A DNA stretch of 37,463 bases, taken from positions 1-37,463 of the forward strand of contig JACQTF010000003.1 of assembly GCA_016210925.1 (NCBI GenBank), written 5' to 3'. The notes under the pieces are model-generated. The model was given only the letters and a program-made list of their open reading frames with translations, had not been told where the DNA came from and searched no databases. Of the stretch, positions 26,408 through 34,418 are shown piece after piece. Numbering within the stretch: the first letter of the stretch is position 1; every line of letters starts with the position of its first letter. This stretch comes from Acidobacteriota bacterium (GTDB taxonomy: Bacteria; Acidobacteriota; UBA6911; JACQTF01). Made by a program: the position numbers and the translations under genes.

Positions 26408-27427
26408 ATGTCAAAACAAGCTACGCTGGTCAAAGAAGACATCCACACGGTGGTGGAAAAGATCGAAGAGCAGATGAAGAAGGTGATCGTGGGCCAGGAA
26501 TGGATGGTCCGCCGGCTGCTCATCGGCTTGTTTGCCAAGATCCCTTATTCGTTTAAGCGAGGGGAGGAGGAGAAGGCCGGGTGCGGGCACATCCTGCTGG
26601 AAGGGGTTCCGGGGCTGGCCAAGACCCTGGCGGTCATGACGCTGGCCAATACCATCAGCGCCAAGTTTCAGCGGATTCAGTTCACGCCGGATCTGCTGCC
26701 CGCGGACATCATCGGCACCAAGGTCTTCGACATCGGCACGAACGCCTTTCGGACAGAGAAGGGGCCCATTTTTGCCCACATCGTCCTGGCCGATGAGATC
26801 AACCGGGCCACGCCAAAGACCCAGAGCGCGTTGCTGGAGGCCATGCAGGAACGTCAGGTGACCATCGGCGAGGTGAGCTATCCTCTGGAAACGCTCTTCT
26901 GGGTCCTGGCGACCCAAAATCCCTTGGAGCAGGAGGGAGTCTACACGCTCCCCGAGGCCCAGGTGGATCGTTTTGCCATGAAGGTGGTCATCAAGTATCC
27001 CACCCTGGAAAAGGAGATGGAGATCTTGAACATCCGCCTGGAGCAGGTGGTGATCCATCCCATCGTGACTCCGGCGGATGTGGTTCGCATCCGGGATGTG
27101 ATCAATGGCATTTACGTGGGCCAGAGGGTTCATCAGTACATTGTCTGGGTGGGCCGCGCGACCCGGAACATCGACGGCAGCGCTCTCCCGGTGGTGCGGG
27201 ACATGGTCTTGCACGGGGCCTCTCCCCGTTCGTACCAGCACCTGCTGGCCCTCACCAAGGTCGCCGCGTTTCTGGCGGGCCGTGACTACGTGCTCCCGGA
27301 TGACGTCAAATCCATCGCCGTGGACGCCATGCAGCACCGGATCATTCGCAGCGTGCGGGCCGAGGCGGAAGGAATCTCCCCGGCGGACATCGTGCAGGAG
27401 ATCCTCGATCATGTGCCCATTCCCTAG
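26408..27427 (+). CDS. MoxR-family AAA ATPase
   Basis: Walker A GVPGLAKT, Walker B IVLADEINRATPKTQSALLEAMQERQVTIG, ATQNPLEQEGVYTLPEAQVDRF. Confidence 0.95.
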   Translation: MSKQATLVKEDIHTVVEKIEEQMKKVIVGQEWMVRRLLIGLFAKIPYSFKRGEEEKAGCGHILLEGVPGLAKTLAVMTLANTISAKFQRIQFTPDLLPADIIGTKVFDIGTNAFRTEKGPIFAHIVLADEINRATPKTQSALLEAMQERQVTIGEVSYPLETLFWVLATQNPLEQEGVYTLPEAQVDRFAMKVVIKYPTLEKEMEILNIRLEQVVIHPIVTPADVVRIRDVINGIYVGQRVHQYIVWVGRATRNIDGSALPVVRDMVLHGASPRSYQHLLALTKVAAFLAGRDYVLPDDVKSIAVDAMQHRIIRSVRAEAEGISPADIVQEILDHVPIP

Positions 27428-27433
27428 AACATT

Positions 27434-27489
27434 TCGTCACTCGTCATTGGTGAACAAGCCTCTGACCAGTGACGAATGACCAGTGACGA
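27434..27489. repeat. TCGTCACTCGTCATTGGT ... ACCAGTGACGAATGACCAGTGACGA inverted repeat, family B
   Basis: Arms at 27434-27451 and 27465-27489 between moxR-like and DUF58 genes. Confidence 0.7.
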
Positions 27490-27497
27490 GAGGTACT

Positions 27498-28382
27498 GTG
27501 ATTCCCGACAAGCTCCTTCAAGAGCTCCGTTACGTCGAGCTGTACACCGACAAGGCAGTCAAGAACTCGCTGGTCGGCGACACCCAGAGCTCGATGCGCG
27601 GCCACGGTTTCGACTTCATCGAGCACAAGAGATACCAGCAGGGTGATGACTACCGCATGGTGGATTGGAACGTGACGGCCCGCACCCTGATGCCTCACGT
27701 GAAGTTGTGTTACGAAGAGAAGGAGATGACGGCGCTGGTGATGGCGGACGTGTCGCGCTCCATGGAATTCGGCTCCCACCATCTCACCAAGAGGGAGCTG
27801 GTCATTGAGGCTGCCGCCACCATCGCCTTCTCCGCCTCCCGGGACAACATGAACGTCGGCCTCCTGGGCTTCACGGACCAGGTGGAGTTCTACCTGCGGC
27901 CCCGGAAAGGCCGGCACTATGTCTGGAAGATCTTGGAGGAATTGGTGGAGCACCGCCCCCTCCACTCCGGGACCCGGGTCTCGGCTGCCCTGGAATTCGC
28001 CCAGAGGCGCCTTAAGCGCACGTCGTTGGTCTTCCTGATTTCGGACTTCATCACCCTGGAACAACTGTTTGACTCGCCCTATCTGAAGACCCTGGTGGTC
28101 CATCACGATCTGGTGCCCATCATCGTGGAGGACCCGCTGGAACAGAAACTGCCGCCGGGAAGAGGGTTCTTCAAAATTCGCGACGTGGAGACACGTTCGG
28201 AAATGGTCCTGAGCCTCTCCCCGCGCAGCCGCCTCCAGTACCAGGAAGCCATGGGCCAGCGGAGGGAGACCTTGAGCCGGATGCTCTACCGCCTGGGTTT
28301 GGATCACGTCTTCTTGAAAACCGGGGAATCTTCTTTGAACCCCCTACTTCGATTCTTTTTGATGAGGAAGAGGAAATCGTGA
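27498..28382 (+). CDS. DUF58 domain protein
   Basis: MRGHGFDFIEHKRYQQGDDYRMVDWNVTARTLMPHVKLCYEEKEMTALVMADVSRSMEFG; DUF58 signature. GTG at 27498 preferred over the listed start at 27483 inside the repeat. Confidence 0.92.
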   Translation: MIPDKLLQELRYVELYTDKAVKNSLVGDTQSSMRGHGFDFIEHKRYQQGDDYRMVDWNVTARTLMPHVKLCYEEKEMTALVMADVSRSMEFGSHHLTKRELVIEAAATIAFSASRDNMNVGLLGFTDQVEFYLRPRKGRHYVWKILEELVEHRPLHSGTRVSAALEFAQRRLKRTSLVFLISDFITLEQLFDSPYLKTLVVHHDLVPIIVEDPLEQKLPPGRGFFKIRDVETRSEMVLSLSPRSRLQYQEAMGQRRETLSRMLYRLGLDHVFLKTGESSLNPLLRFFLMRKRKS

Positions 28383-29359
28383 CGAAGCAGCTGATCTCAT
28401 TCCTGTGTGTTTACGCGGCCCTGACGTGCCCCGCTTGGGGCCAACCTCGAAAAAGGCAGGAGGCCGCCACGCCCCCGGCCGGACCCGCCGACATGCAAAT
28501 CGAGGCCGAGCTGGACCGAACAGCCTTCTGGGTGGGAGATCCCGTGGAGTACCGAGTTCGGATCGCCCACCCCCGGGATGTCCAGTTTGTTCTGGACAAC
28601 CTGAACAAGGAGTCCTTGCGCCTGGAGCCATTCCGGGTCCTGGATTTGAGTTTTTCGGATCAGCCGGTGGGCGAGAGGAGCGTGCTGACCCTGAGCCTGC
28701 GGGTGGCGTCCTTCGAAATCGCCAACCCGGAACCCAGCATTCCCGCCTTCAACCTTTACTACTTTCGGAAGAGCGCCCGGCTGGGCAGCTCGACCGAGGT
28801 CCCGGCGGAACTCTTGACCATCCCACCCGCTCCCATCGGGTTTCGCAGCACGTTGGTAGGCGAGGGGAGGGCGATCCGGGACTGGTTCCGGGTGTTGGAC
28901 ATCCGTCAGCTGGCGTGGCTGCCTACCCTGCTGGGCAACGTCTTCCTGGCGGCGGTCTTCCTGTGGGTGGGTGTCTGGACCTTCCGGTGGGTGCGGGCGC
29001 GGCGCATCCGGGAGGCGGTGGTGGATCGCAGGGTCGTGGGACAAAAGATCCTGCAGTCCCTCTCGTCGCTCTCGGCCATCCCTCTCGAGGATCCCGGGAG
29101 GGTGGAAGAGTTCTACGGGCGCATCGCGGAGCTCTTGCGCCGCTACACCAGTGAGGTCAGCCAGCGGGACGGCCCTGCTCTGACGCCCGCCCAGTTGGAA
29201 GAAGCCCTGGCCTCTTCCGGAGAAGATTCCACCAGGGTCGGGAAGCTGAGGGACCTGGTTCAATTCTGCGACGAGGTGCGGTACTCGGGCCAGGGCTACG
29301 AGCGGGGACAGCCTCGTGCGGAGGAAATCTTGCGCGAGGCGAAGAGCTTATTTCGATAG
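28379..29359 (+). CDS. Exported membrane-anchored protein, BatD/DUF4381-like
   Basis: Signal peptide; beta-rich N-terminal (IEAELDRTAFWVGDPVEYRVRI); central TM LLGNVFLAAVFLWVGVWTF; C-terminal helical EEFYGRIAELLRRYTSEVSQRDGPALTPAQLEEAL. Confidence 0.65.
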   Translation: MTKQLISFLCVYAALTCPAWGQPRKRQEAATPPAGPADMQIEAELDRTAFWVGDPVEYRVRIAHPRDVQFVLDNLNKESLRLEPFRVLDLSFSDQPVGERSVLTLSLRVASFEIANPEPSIPAFNLYYFRKSARLGSSTEVPAELLTIPPAPIGFRSTLVGEGRAIRDWFRVLDIRQLAWLPTLLGNVFLAAVFLWVGVWTFRWVRARRIREAVVDRRVVGQKILQSLSSLSAIPLEDPGRVEEFYGRIAELLRRYTSEVSQRDGPALTPAQLEEALASSGEDSTRVGKLRDLVQFCDEVRYSGQGYERGQPRAEEILREAKSLFR

Positions 29360-29362
29360 TGC

Positions 29363-30328
29363 ATGGATTTCACCCGGACGGAGTTTCTTTACCTCATGCC
29401 GCTGGTGCTGGGGGTGTGCGTCCTGGGTTGGCGAAAGAAAAGGTACGTTGGTCACTCCCTGGGCCTGTTCCTGAAAGCTCGCCGGCACCGGTCCTCGCCC
29501 TGGGTTCACCTGCCCCAAGTTTTCCAGGCCCTGGCCCTTGCTTTGCTCTTCATCTGCCTCCTGAACCCTGTGCTGCCGGTGGCGGTCCGCCAGGTGACGT
29601 CCCAGGGACTGAATCTGGTGATGGTGGTGGATCTTTCCTCCAGCATGCAGGAATACATCAATCCCGAGGCGTACCGCGGGTCCACCAGCTGGCTCATGGC
29701 TCCCGAGACCAAGCTGGAGGCCGTCAAAAAGGTCATCACGGAGATGATTTCCCGCCGGGACGGGGATCGGCTGGGCCTGGTGGTCTTCTCCGAAAATGCC
29801 TACGTGGCCAGCCCCCTGACGGTGGATTATGACTATGCCCGGCAGTACGTCTCCTTCCTGGACTATCAGACCCTCCTGGGCGAGGGACAGACGGCCATCG
29901 GGGAAGGCATCTATACCGCTGCTGCGTTGCTCACCAGCCAGACCCGCGAGAGCCGGGTTCCGGGCGTCATCATCGTTTTTACCGATGGAGAAAACAACTA
30001 CGGCCGGGACCCCCTGGGGTCGCTGGCCCATGCCCAGAAGAAGGGCTACAAGGTGTACATGGTGGGAGTTCAGATCTGGAGCCTGACTCAAGCGGAACAG
30101 CTCATCCAGGCCGTCCGGGCCACGGGAGGAAGGTACTTCGACGTCAAGGATGAGAAGCAGCTCCGGACCGCCTCCAGGACCATCAGCGGGCTGGAGAGAA
30201 AGCTCTTGACGACCAAGCAGCTCGTCCGGAACGCGCCGAATTATTTTCCCTTCGGTTTGGGCGCAGTGATTTTCCTGGCGCTGGCGGTGTGCGTGAAGGC
30301 GATCCCCTACTTTGTGGAAGTGACTTGA
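29363..30328 (+). CDS. VWA-domain membrane protein, Bat-like (tandem copy 1)
   Basis: MDFTRTEFLYLMPLVLGVCVLGW; MIDAS DLSSS in LVMVVDLSSSMQEY; C-terminal TM. Confidence 0.88.
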   Translation: MDFTRTEFLYLMPLVLGVCVLGWRKKRYVGHSLGLFLKARRHRSSPWVHLPQVFQALALALLFICLLNPVLPVAVRQVTSQGLNLVMVVDLSSSMQEYINPEAYRGSTSWLMAPETKLEAVKKVITEMISRRDGDRLGLVVFSENAYVASPLTVDYDYARQYVSFLDYQTLLGEGQTAIGEGIYTAAALLTSQTRESRVPGVIIVFTDGENNYGRDPLGSLAHAQKKGYKVYMVGVQIWSLTQAEQLIQAVRATGGRYFDVKDEKQLRTASRTISGLERKLLTTKQLVRNAPNYFPFGLGAVIFLALAVCVKAIPYFVEVT

Positions 30329-30329
30329 G

Positions 30330-31319
30330 ATGTATTTCACCCGCCTGGAATTTTTGCTGTTGATCCCGCCCATTCTGGGCCTGCTCCTCTGGCGAGCCTA
30401 CCGGAGAGGACGTTTCCTCGGGCACCCCCTGATGTTTTATTTGCAGGAGCGCATTCGCCACGCGTCGGGTTGGGTGCGGCTCCCGGCGGCGTTTCAGTAT
30501 GTGGCCCTGGCCTTCCTGCTGGTGGCCCTTCTGAACCCCGTCCTGCGCTTCGCCGAGCACGAGATCTCGGTGCAGGCGCTGGACATCATCCTGGCCCTGG
30601 ATCTTTCCGCCAGCATGCAGCAGCCTTTGGGCTATCATCCCTCGTCGGGTTCCTTTCCCAAGGGACCGGAGGAGTATGCGGGGAAGCCCAACCGGCTGGA
30701 CGCAGTGAAAAAGGCAGCCATCGACTTCATCGAGAAAAGGCCCAATGACCGCATCGGACTCGTGGTCTTTTCCGCCAACGCGTACGTGGTCAATCCCCTG
30801 ACGGTGGACCACCAGGGGTTGATCCAGTATGTCCAGATGCTCGACGGGAAAACCCTCATCGGTGAAGGACTGACGTCCGTGGGAGAGGGGCTCTTCGCGG
30901 CCCACAACCTGATGGTCCGTCAAAACCGCTTGAGCCGCGGTCGAAAGCAGAAGGGAAAGGTCATCGTTGTCTTCACCGATGCGGAACAGAACTACGGCCG
31001 GAAGCCCTTCGAGCCCATCGCAGAGGCTCGGCAGTTCGGCACCCGCCTCTACATGATCGGCGTGGATGTGAAGACCGAAGTCGCCGAGGGCATCATCGAT
31101 GCCATTCGGGCCAGCGGGGGAAAATATTACGACGCCAGCGACGCCCGCCAGCTCCGGGAAGCCTATCTGGAGATCAACAGCCTGGAAAAGAATCAGGTCC
31201 TCTCGAAGGAGTATATCAGGAACGAGCCTTCTTATTTCCTGTTCGCGTCGGTGGCGGTGATCCTGCTGTCGGCGAGCGTCCTGCTCCGGGCCGTTCCCTA
31301 CTTCACCGAGATCTCGTGA
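30330..31319 (+). CDS. VWA-domain membrane protein, Bat-like (tandem copy 2)
   Basis: MYFTRLEFLLLIPPILGLLLW; MIDAS DLSAS in IILALDLSASMQQPL; VVFTDAEQNYGRKP. Confidence 0.88.
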   Translation: MYFTRLEFLLLIPPILGLLLWRAYRRGRFLGHPLMFYLQERIRHASGWVRLPAAFQYVALAFLLVALLNPVLRFAEHEISVQALDIILALDLSASMQQPLGYHPSSGSFPKGPEEYAGKPNRLDAVKKAAIDFIEKRPNDRIGLVVFSANAYVVNPLTVDHQGLIQYVQMLDGKTLIGEGLTSVGEGLFAAHNLMVRQNRLSRGRKQKGKVIVVFTDAEQNYGRKPFEPIAEARQFGTRLYMIGVDVKTEVAEGIIDAIRASGGKYYDASDARQLREAYLEINSLEKNQVLSKEYIRNEPSYFLFASVAVILLSASVLLRAVPYFTEIS

Positions 31320-31372
31320 AGGCTTCGGCGCCCCGTCGCCGGCGTCCGGCCCGCCCGCCGTCCGCGGAAAAT

Positions 31373-31467
31373 CCTTGCCCACCCCCATTTTCTAAAGAGG
31401 ATGCGTCAGGGCACCGCTTTCAGCCGTGCCCTGACAATGTTCTCTAAAAAACTGGGGGTGGGCAAGG
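31373..31467. mobile_element. MITE-like palindromic element
   Basis: 15-nt perfect terminal inverted repeats CCTTGCCCACCCCCA / TGGGGGTGGGCAAGG, inner 10-nt perfect stem GTCAGGGCAC / GTGCCCTGAC, flanked by GGAAAAT at 31366-31372 and 31469-31475. Confidence 0.65.
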
Positions 31468-31659
31468 TGGAAAATCTCATTGACAGCCGCGCTCCCCTGT
31501 GTTTTCATCGCGACTAGTTTGCCGTTCCAGGAGACCGACCCCGACGTGCGCGATTCAACGGCGGTCCAGGCGGACGGGCCTCTGCCGAAGGAAGAGGTGC
31601 GCGCACGCCGACAACCAGTGGGAACAGTTTCCGTGGGAAGCAGCCCGGAGGAGAATGCC

Positions 31660-32203
31660 ATGTCTCTTTCCAGACCCCATCCCGTGCTTTTCGTCTCGGT
31701 CCTTCTGTCTCTCATCTGCCCCTACGGCTGGTCCCAGGGAACGGCGGGGGTCATTTCGGGGACGGTCGTGGACGAGACCATGATCCCCGGAGTGACGATC
31801 ACCATCACCAACGTGGGGACGGGGCTCTCGCGCTCGCTGATGACCGATGAGTCGGGACGCTTTCGGGCGCCCAGCCTTGCTGTGGGGAACTACACGGTTC
31901 AGGCTTCTCTGGTGGGTTTCCAGACCGTGGAACGGTCCGGGATCACGCTGACGGTGGGCCGCGAGGCGGCGGCGGATTTTACGCTGAAGATCGGGGAGGT
32001 GAGCGAGAAGGTGCTGGTCACGGCCGAAGCGCCGCTGGTGGACACGGCTCCCGGCGCCTGGCTTCTTCGGAAACCTGGGACGAAACACCTTGACCGGTCC
32101 CGGATTCGTGACGTATGACCTCTCTTGGATGAAGCAGACCGGCGTGGGAGAGGGACGAGTCCTTCAGCTCCGGGCAGAGCTCTTTAACGTGTTCAACCGT
32201 CCA
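31660..32203 (+). pseudogene. TonB-dependent receptor pseudogene with large internal deletion
   Basis: N-terminal signal peptide plus carboxypeptidase-regulatory domain (VISGTVVDETMIPGVTITITNVGTGLSRSL...TAEAPLVDTAPG), then in another frame APGFFGNLGRNTLTGPGFVTYDLSWMKQTGVGEGRVLQLRAELFNVFNRP, a typical C-terminal receptor segment. Confidence 0.85.
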
Positions 32204-32242
32204 GTTTGGGTTAAAATTCATCTTTTGAAGGGAGAGGAAAAA

Positions 32243-34153
32243 ATGAAACGGTCTTTCCTGTGCGTCAGCCTGGTATGGACATGCTTGCTTCCTGTCTATG
32301 GTCATGAGCTTCCAGAGGAGATGGTCCGGTACGCCGATACGGTGTTCTATAACGGATCGGTGCTGACCATGGACCGGGACGATACGAGCTTCAGCATCGC
32401 GAAGGCCGCGGCGATCTGGAACGGTCGGATCCTGGCCACGGGGGAGGATGCGCGGATCCTCCAGATGGCAGGACCCAAGACGGTGAAGATCGACTTGGAG
32501 GGCAAGGCTCTCCTCCCGGGAATCATCGACACTCACTCCCATCCCGATACGTACTCCAAGGGACACTTTTCTGCTGACTTTCGAGGGGAGTTGGACAAAC
32601 TGAACCTGTGGAAGGCGAGACGCATTCCCATGACGGATTGGAATGACCCCGCCGTTGCTTTGTCCAAGCTGGAGTTGACGGTGGAGTCCGCCGCACCGGG
32701 CCAGTGGGTGATCATCAATGTTGGGCATGAAATCGATGCGGGTTCGGTTCCGAAGGCTAAGAACCTCAAGGCAGAGTTCGACAAGATCGCGCCAAACAAT
32801 CCTGTCACTCTACTGCAGTCCACCACCCACGCGGTCGTCAATGAGAAGGCCCTGCAATTGCTCCTCAAGAAGTACGGGGACATGCCCGGGATTTATAAGG
32901 ACGCCTCCGGCAAGCCCACCGGCTATCTTTATGGAGGAGCGCGCGGTGCCCTGGATGAAATTCTGCCCAAGGTCCCGCCCGACCTGCTCGTGACGCCCCA
33001 TAAGAAGGAACTCGAAGAGTGGGCGGCCATGGGCGTGACCACCATTTCCACCAGGCTGAACCCGGTCGATATCACCGCTTACTCACTCCTGGACCGAAAG
33101 GGAGGGATGCCGGTTCGAATGGCCTACACCCACCAGATCGGTTGGTGGAATCCGATGCCGGAAAGGGACCTGAGGAATGTGGGTGGGTTGCAGGGCCATG
33201 GGACGGACATGATCTGGATGACGGGCATCTCTCCAGCGCCGCCCGACGATGCGCCTGACAGTGAAGGAGGGGTCTGCAGCGAGGCACCGAAGCTGCGACA
33301 CCTTGTTACCGACAAAGCCGTCGAGGAGATGAAGCTCGGGAATCGAACCACCCTTGTGACTAAAGATCTTTATCCCGACGGGCATGGTCTGTGCCGGTGG
33401 CTGAGACCGGGCGGAGAGGTCAGCCGGGAGGCGGTGTTGGCCGCCAACAAGTTGGGATACCGGATCGCAGGAGTACACACGTTCGGGGATAAAGGTATTG
33501 GGAGCATGTTCGATGCCTTTGAGGAAGCGAACTCCGACCGCCCCGTTGCGGGGAGGCGTTTTGCCATTGACCACACCATGATGGTCAGCCCCGAGATCAT
33601 CAAGCGGGCGATCAAGCTCGGCATCATCTGGAGCGTGCAGCCGCAGATGGCGGAAGGCACCCGGAGCGACCTGACCGCCATGACCTATGGGGAGACAGTC
33701 GCCAACCGATGGCTGCAGCCCACCAAGAGCATTATGGAGGCTGGAATGAAGGTCACCTATGGGGCGGATACCCACGGGGACCGCGCCCGGCCCATGTTTG
33801 GTCTCGAGTATATGGTGACCCGTCGGAATCATCGGGGAGTGGTGTATGCGCCCCAAGAGGCGATCGATCGCAAGAGCGGCTTGTTGATGATGACGCGATG
33901 GGCCGCAGAATATGTGGAGCGAGAAAAGGAGCTGGGATCCATTGAAGCAGGCAAGATTGCTGATTTGGTGGTGCTGGACAGGAATCCTTTGGATGCTGCA
34001 TTGCCCGATGACAAGCTCTCAGACATCCAGGTATTGATGACGCTGGTAGGAGGGAAGATCCACTACACGGAGCCCAAGTTTGCTCAGAGTAAAGGGCTGC
34101 CTCAGGTCGGGTTCAGGGGAAAGCTGGGAGGGGAAGGACCAGAGCAAGAATAA
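32243..34153 (+). CDS. Exported amidohydrolase family protein (YtcJ-like)
   Basis: Signal peptide MKRSFLCVSLVWTCLLPVYG; ADTVFYNGSVLTMD; ALLPGIIDTHSHPD; GSIEAGKIADLVVLDRNPL. GGGAGAGG RBS upstream of ATG 32243. Confidence 0.9.
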   Translation: MKRSFLCVSLVWTCLLPVYGHELPEEMVRYADTVFYNGSVLTMDRDDTSFSIAKAAAIWNGRILATGEDARILQMAGPKTVKIDLEGKALLPGIIDTHSHPDTYSKGHFSADFRGELDKLNLWKARRIPMTDWNDPAVALSKLELTVESAAPGQWVIINVGHEIDAGSVPKAKNLKAEFDKIAPNNPVTLLQSTTHAVVNEKALQLLLKKYGDMPGIYKDASGKPTGYLYGGARGALDEILPKVPPDLLVTPHKKELEEWAAMGVTTISTRLNPVDITAYSLLDRKGGMPVRMAYTHQIGWWNPMPERDLRNVGGLQGHGTDMIWMTGISPAPPDDAPDSEGGVCSEAPKLRHLVTDKAVEEMKLGNRTTLVTKDLYPDGHGLCRWLRPGGEVSREAVLAANKLGYRIAGVHTFGDKGIGSMFDAFEEANSDRPVAGRRFAIDHTMMVSPEIIKRAIKLGIIWSVQPQMAEGTRSDLTAMTYGETVANRWLQPTKSIMEAGMKVTYGADTHGDRARPMFGLEYMVTRRNHRGVVYAPQEAIDRKSGLLMMTRWAAEYVEREKELGSIEAGKIADLVVLDRNPLDAALPDDKLSDIQVLMTLVGGKIHYTEPKFAQSKGLPQVGFRGKLGGEGPEQE

Positions 34154-34221
34154 ACCTGAAACCTGAAACCTGGAAGTCAAGGCCTATGGTTTCGAGTTTC
34201 AGGTTTTAGAGTTTTAGGTTT
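34152..34221. repeat. AACCTGAAACCTGAAACCTGG ... GAGTTTCAGGTTTTAGAGTTTTAGGTTT inverted repeat, family A copy 3
   Basis: Left arm overlaps the amidohydrolase stop codon (TAA 34151-34153); right arm 34194-34221. Confidence 0.75.
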
Positions 34222-34226
34222 GCTTT

Positions 34227-34397
34227 CAGGGTGAGGCCGCAGACGCCTTCTTGGGAGCTCAGGGAGATGTGTGGGACACCCAGTGGGACATGGGGCTCGC
34301 CCTCGCAGGCTCCATGCTCTCCCAGCTTTTTCTGGCCCGCTCCCACGACCGCAGCCTCGCCGAAGTCACCCAAGCGGAACCGGCGGCCGGCAGGTAA
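34227..34397 (+). pseudogene. C-terminal remnant of a YjdF/DUF2238-type membrane protein
   Basis: Open frame without a clear start: QGEAADAFLGAQGDVWDTQWDMGLALAGSMLSQLFLARSHDRSLAEVTQAEPAAGR*, matching the remembered DUF2238 C-terminal pattern AFLGTQGD.WDTQWDM...HDR.L. Confidence 0.7.
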
Positions 34398-34418
34398 GCC
34401 AGTTGCCCTCTGCGTCGA

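Noticed and set aside
31373-31467. Rho-independent terminator of the Bat operon
   Set aside because: No U-tract follows the stem and the long terminal inverted repeats with flanking direct repeats fit a MITE better; a terminator role is not excluded.
32090-32242. N-terminal extension of the amidohydrolase ORF
   Set aside because: This part encodes a TonB receptor C-terminal fragment; the signal peptide and RBS place the real start at 32243.
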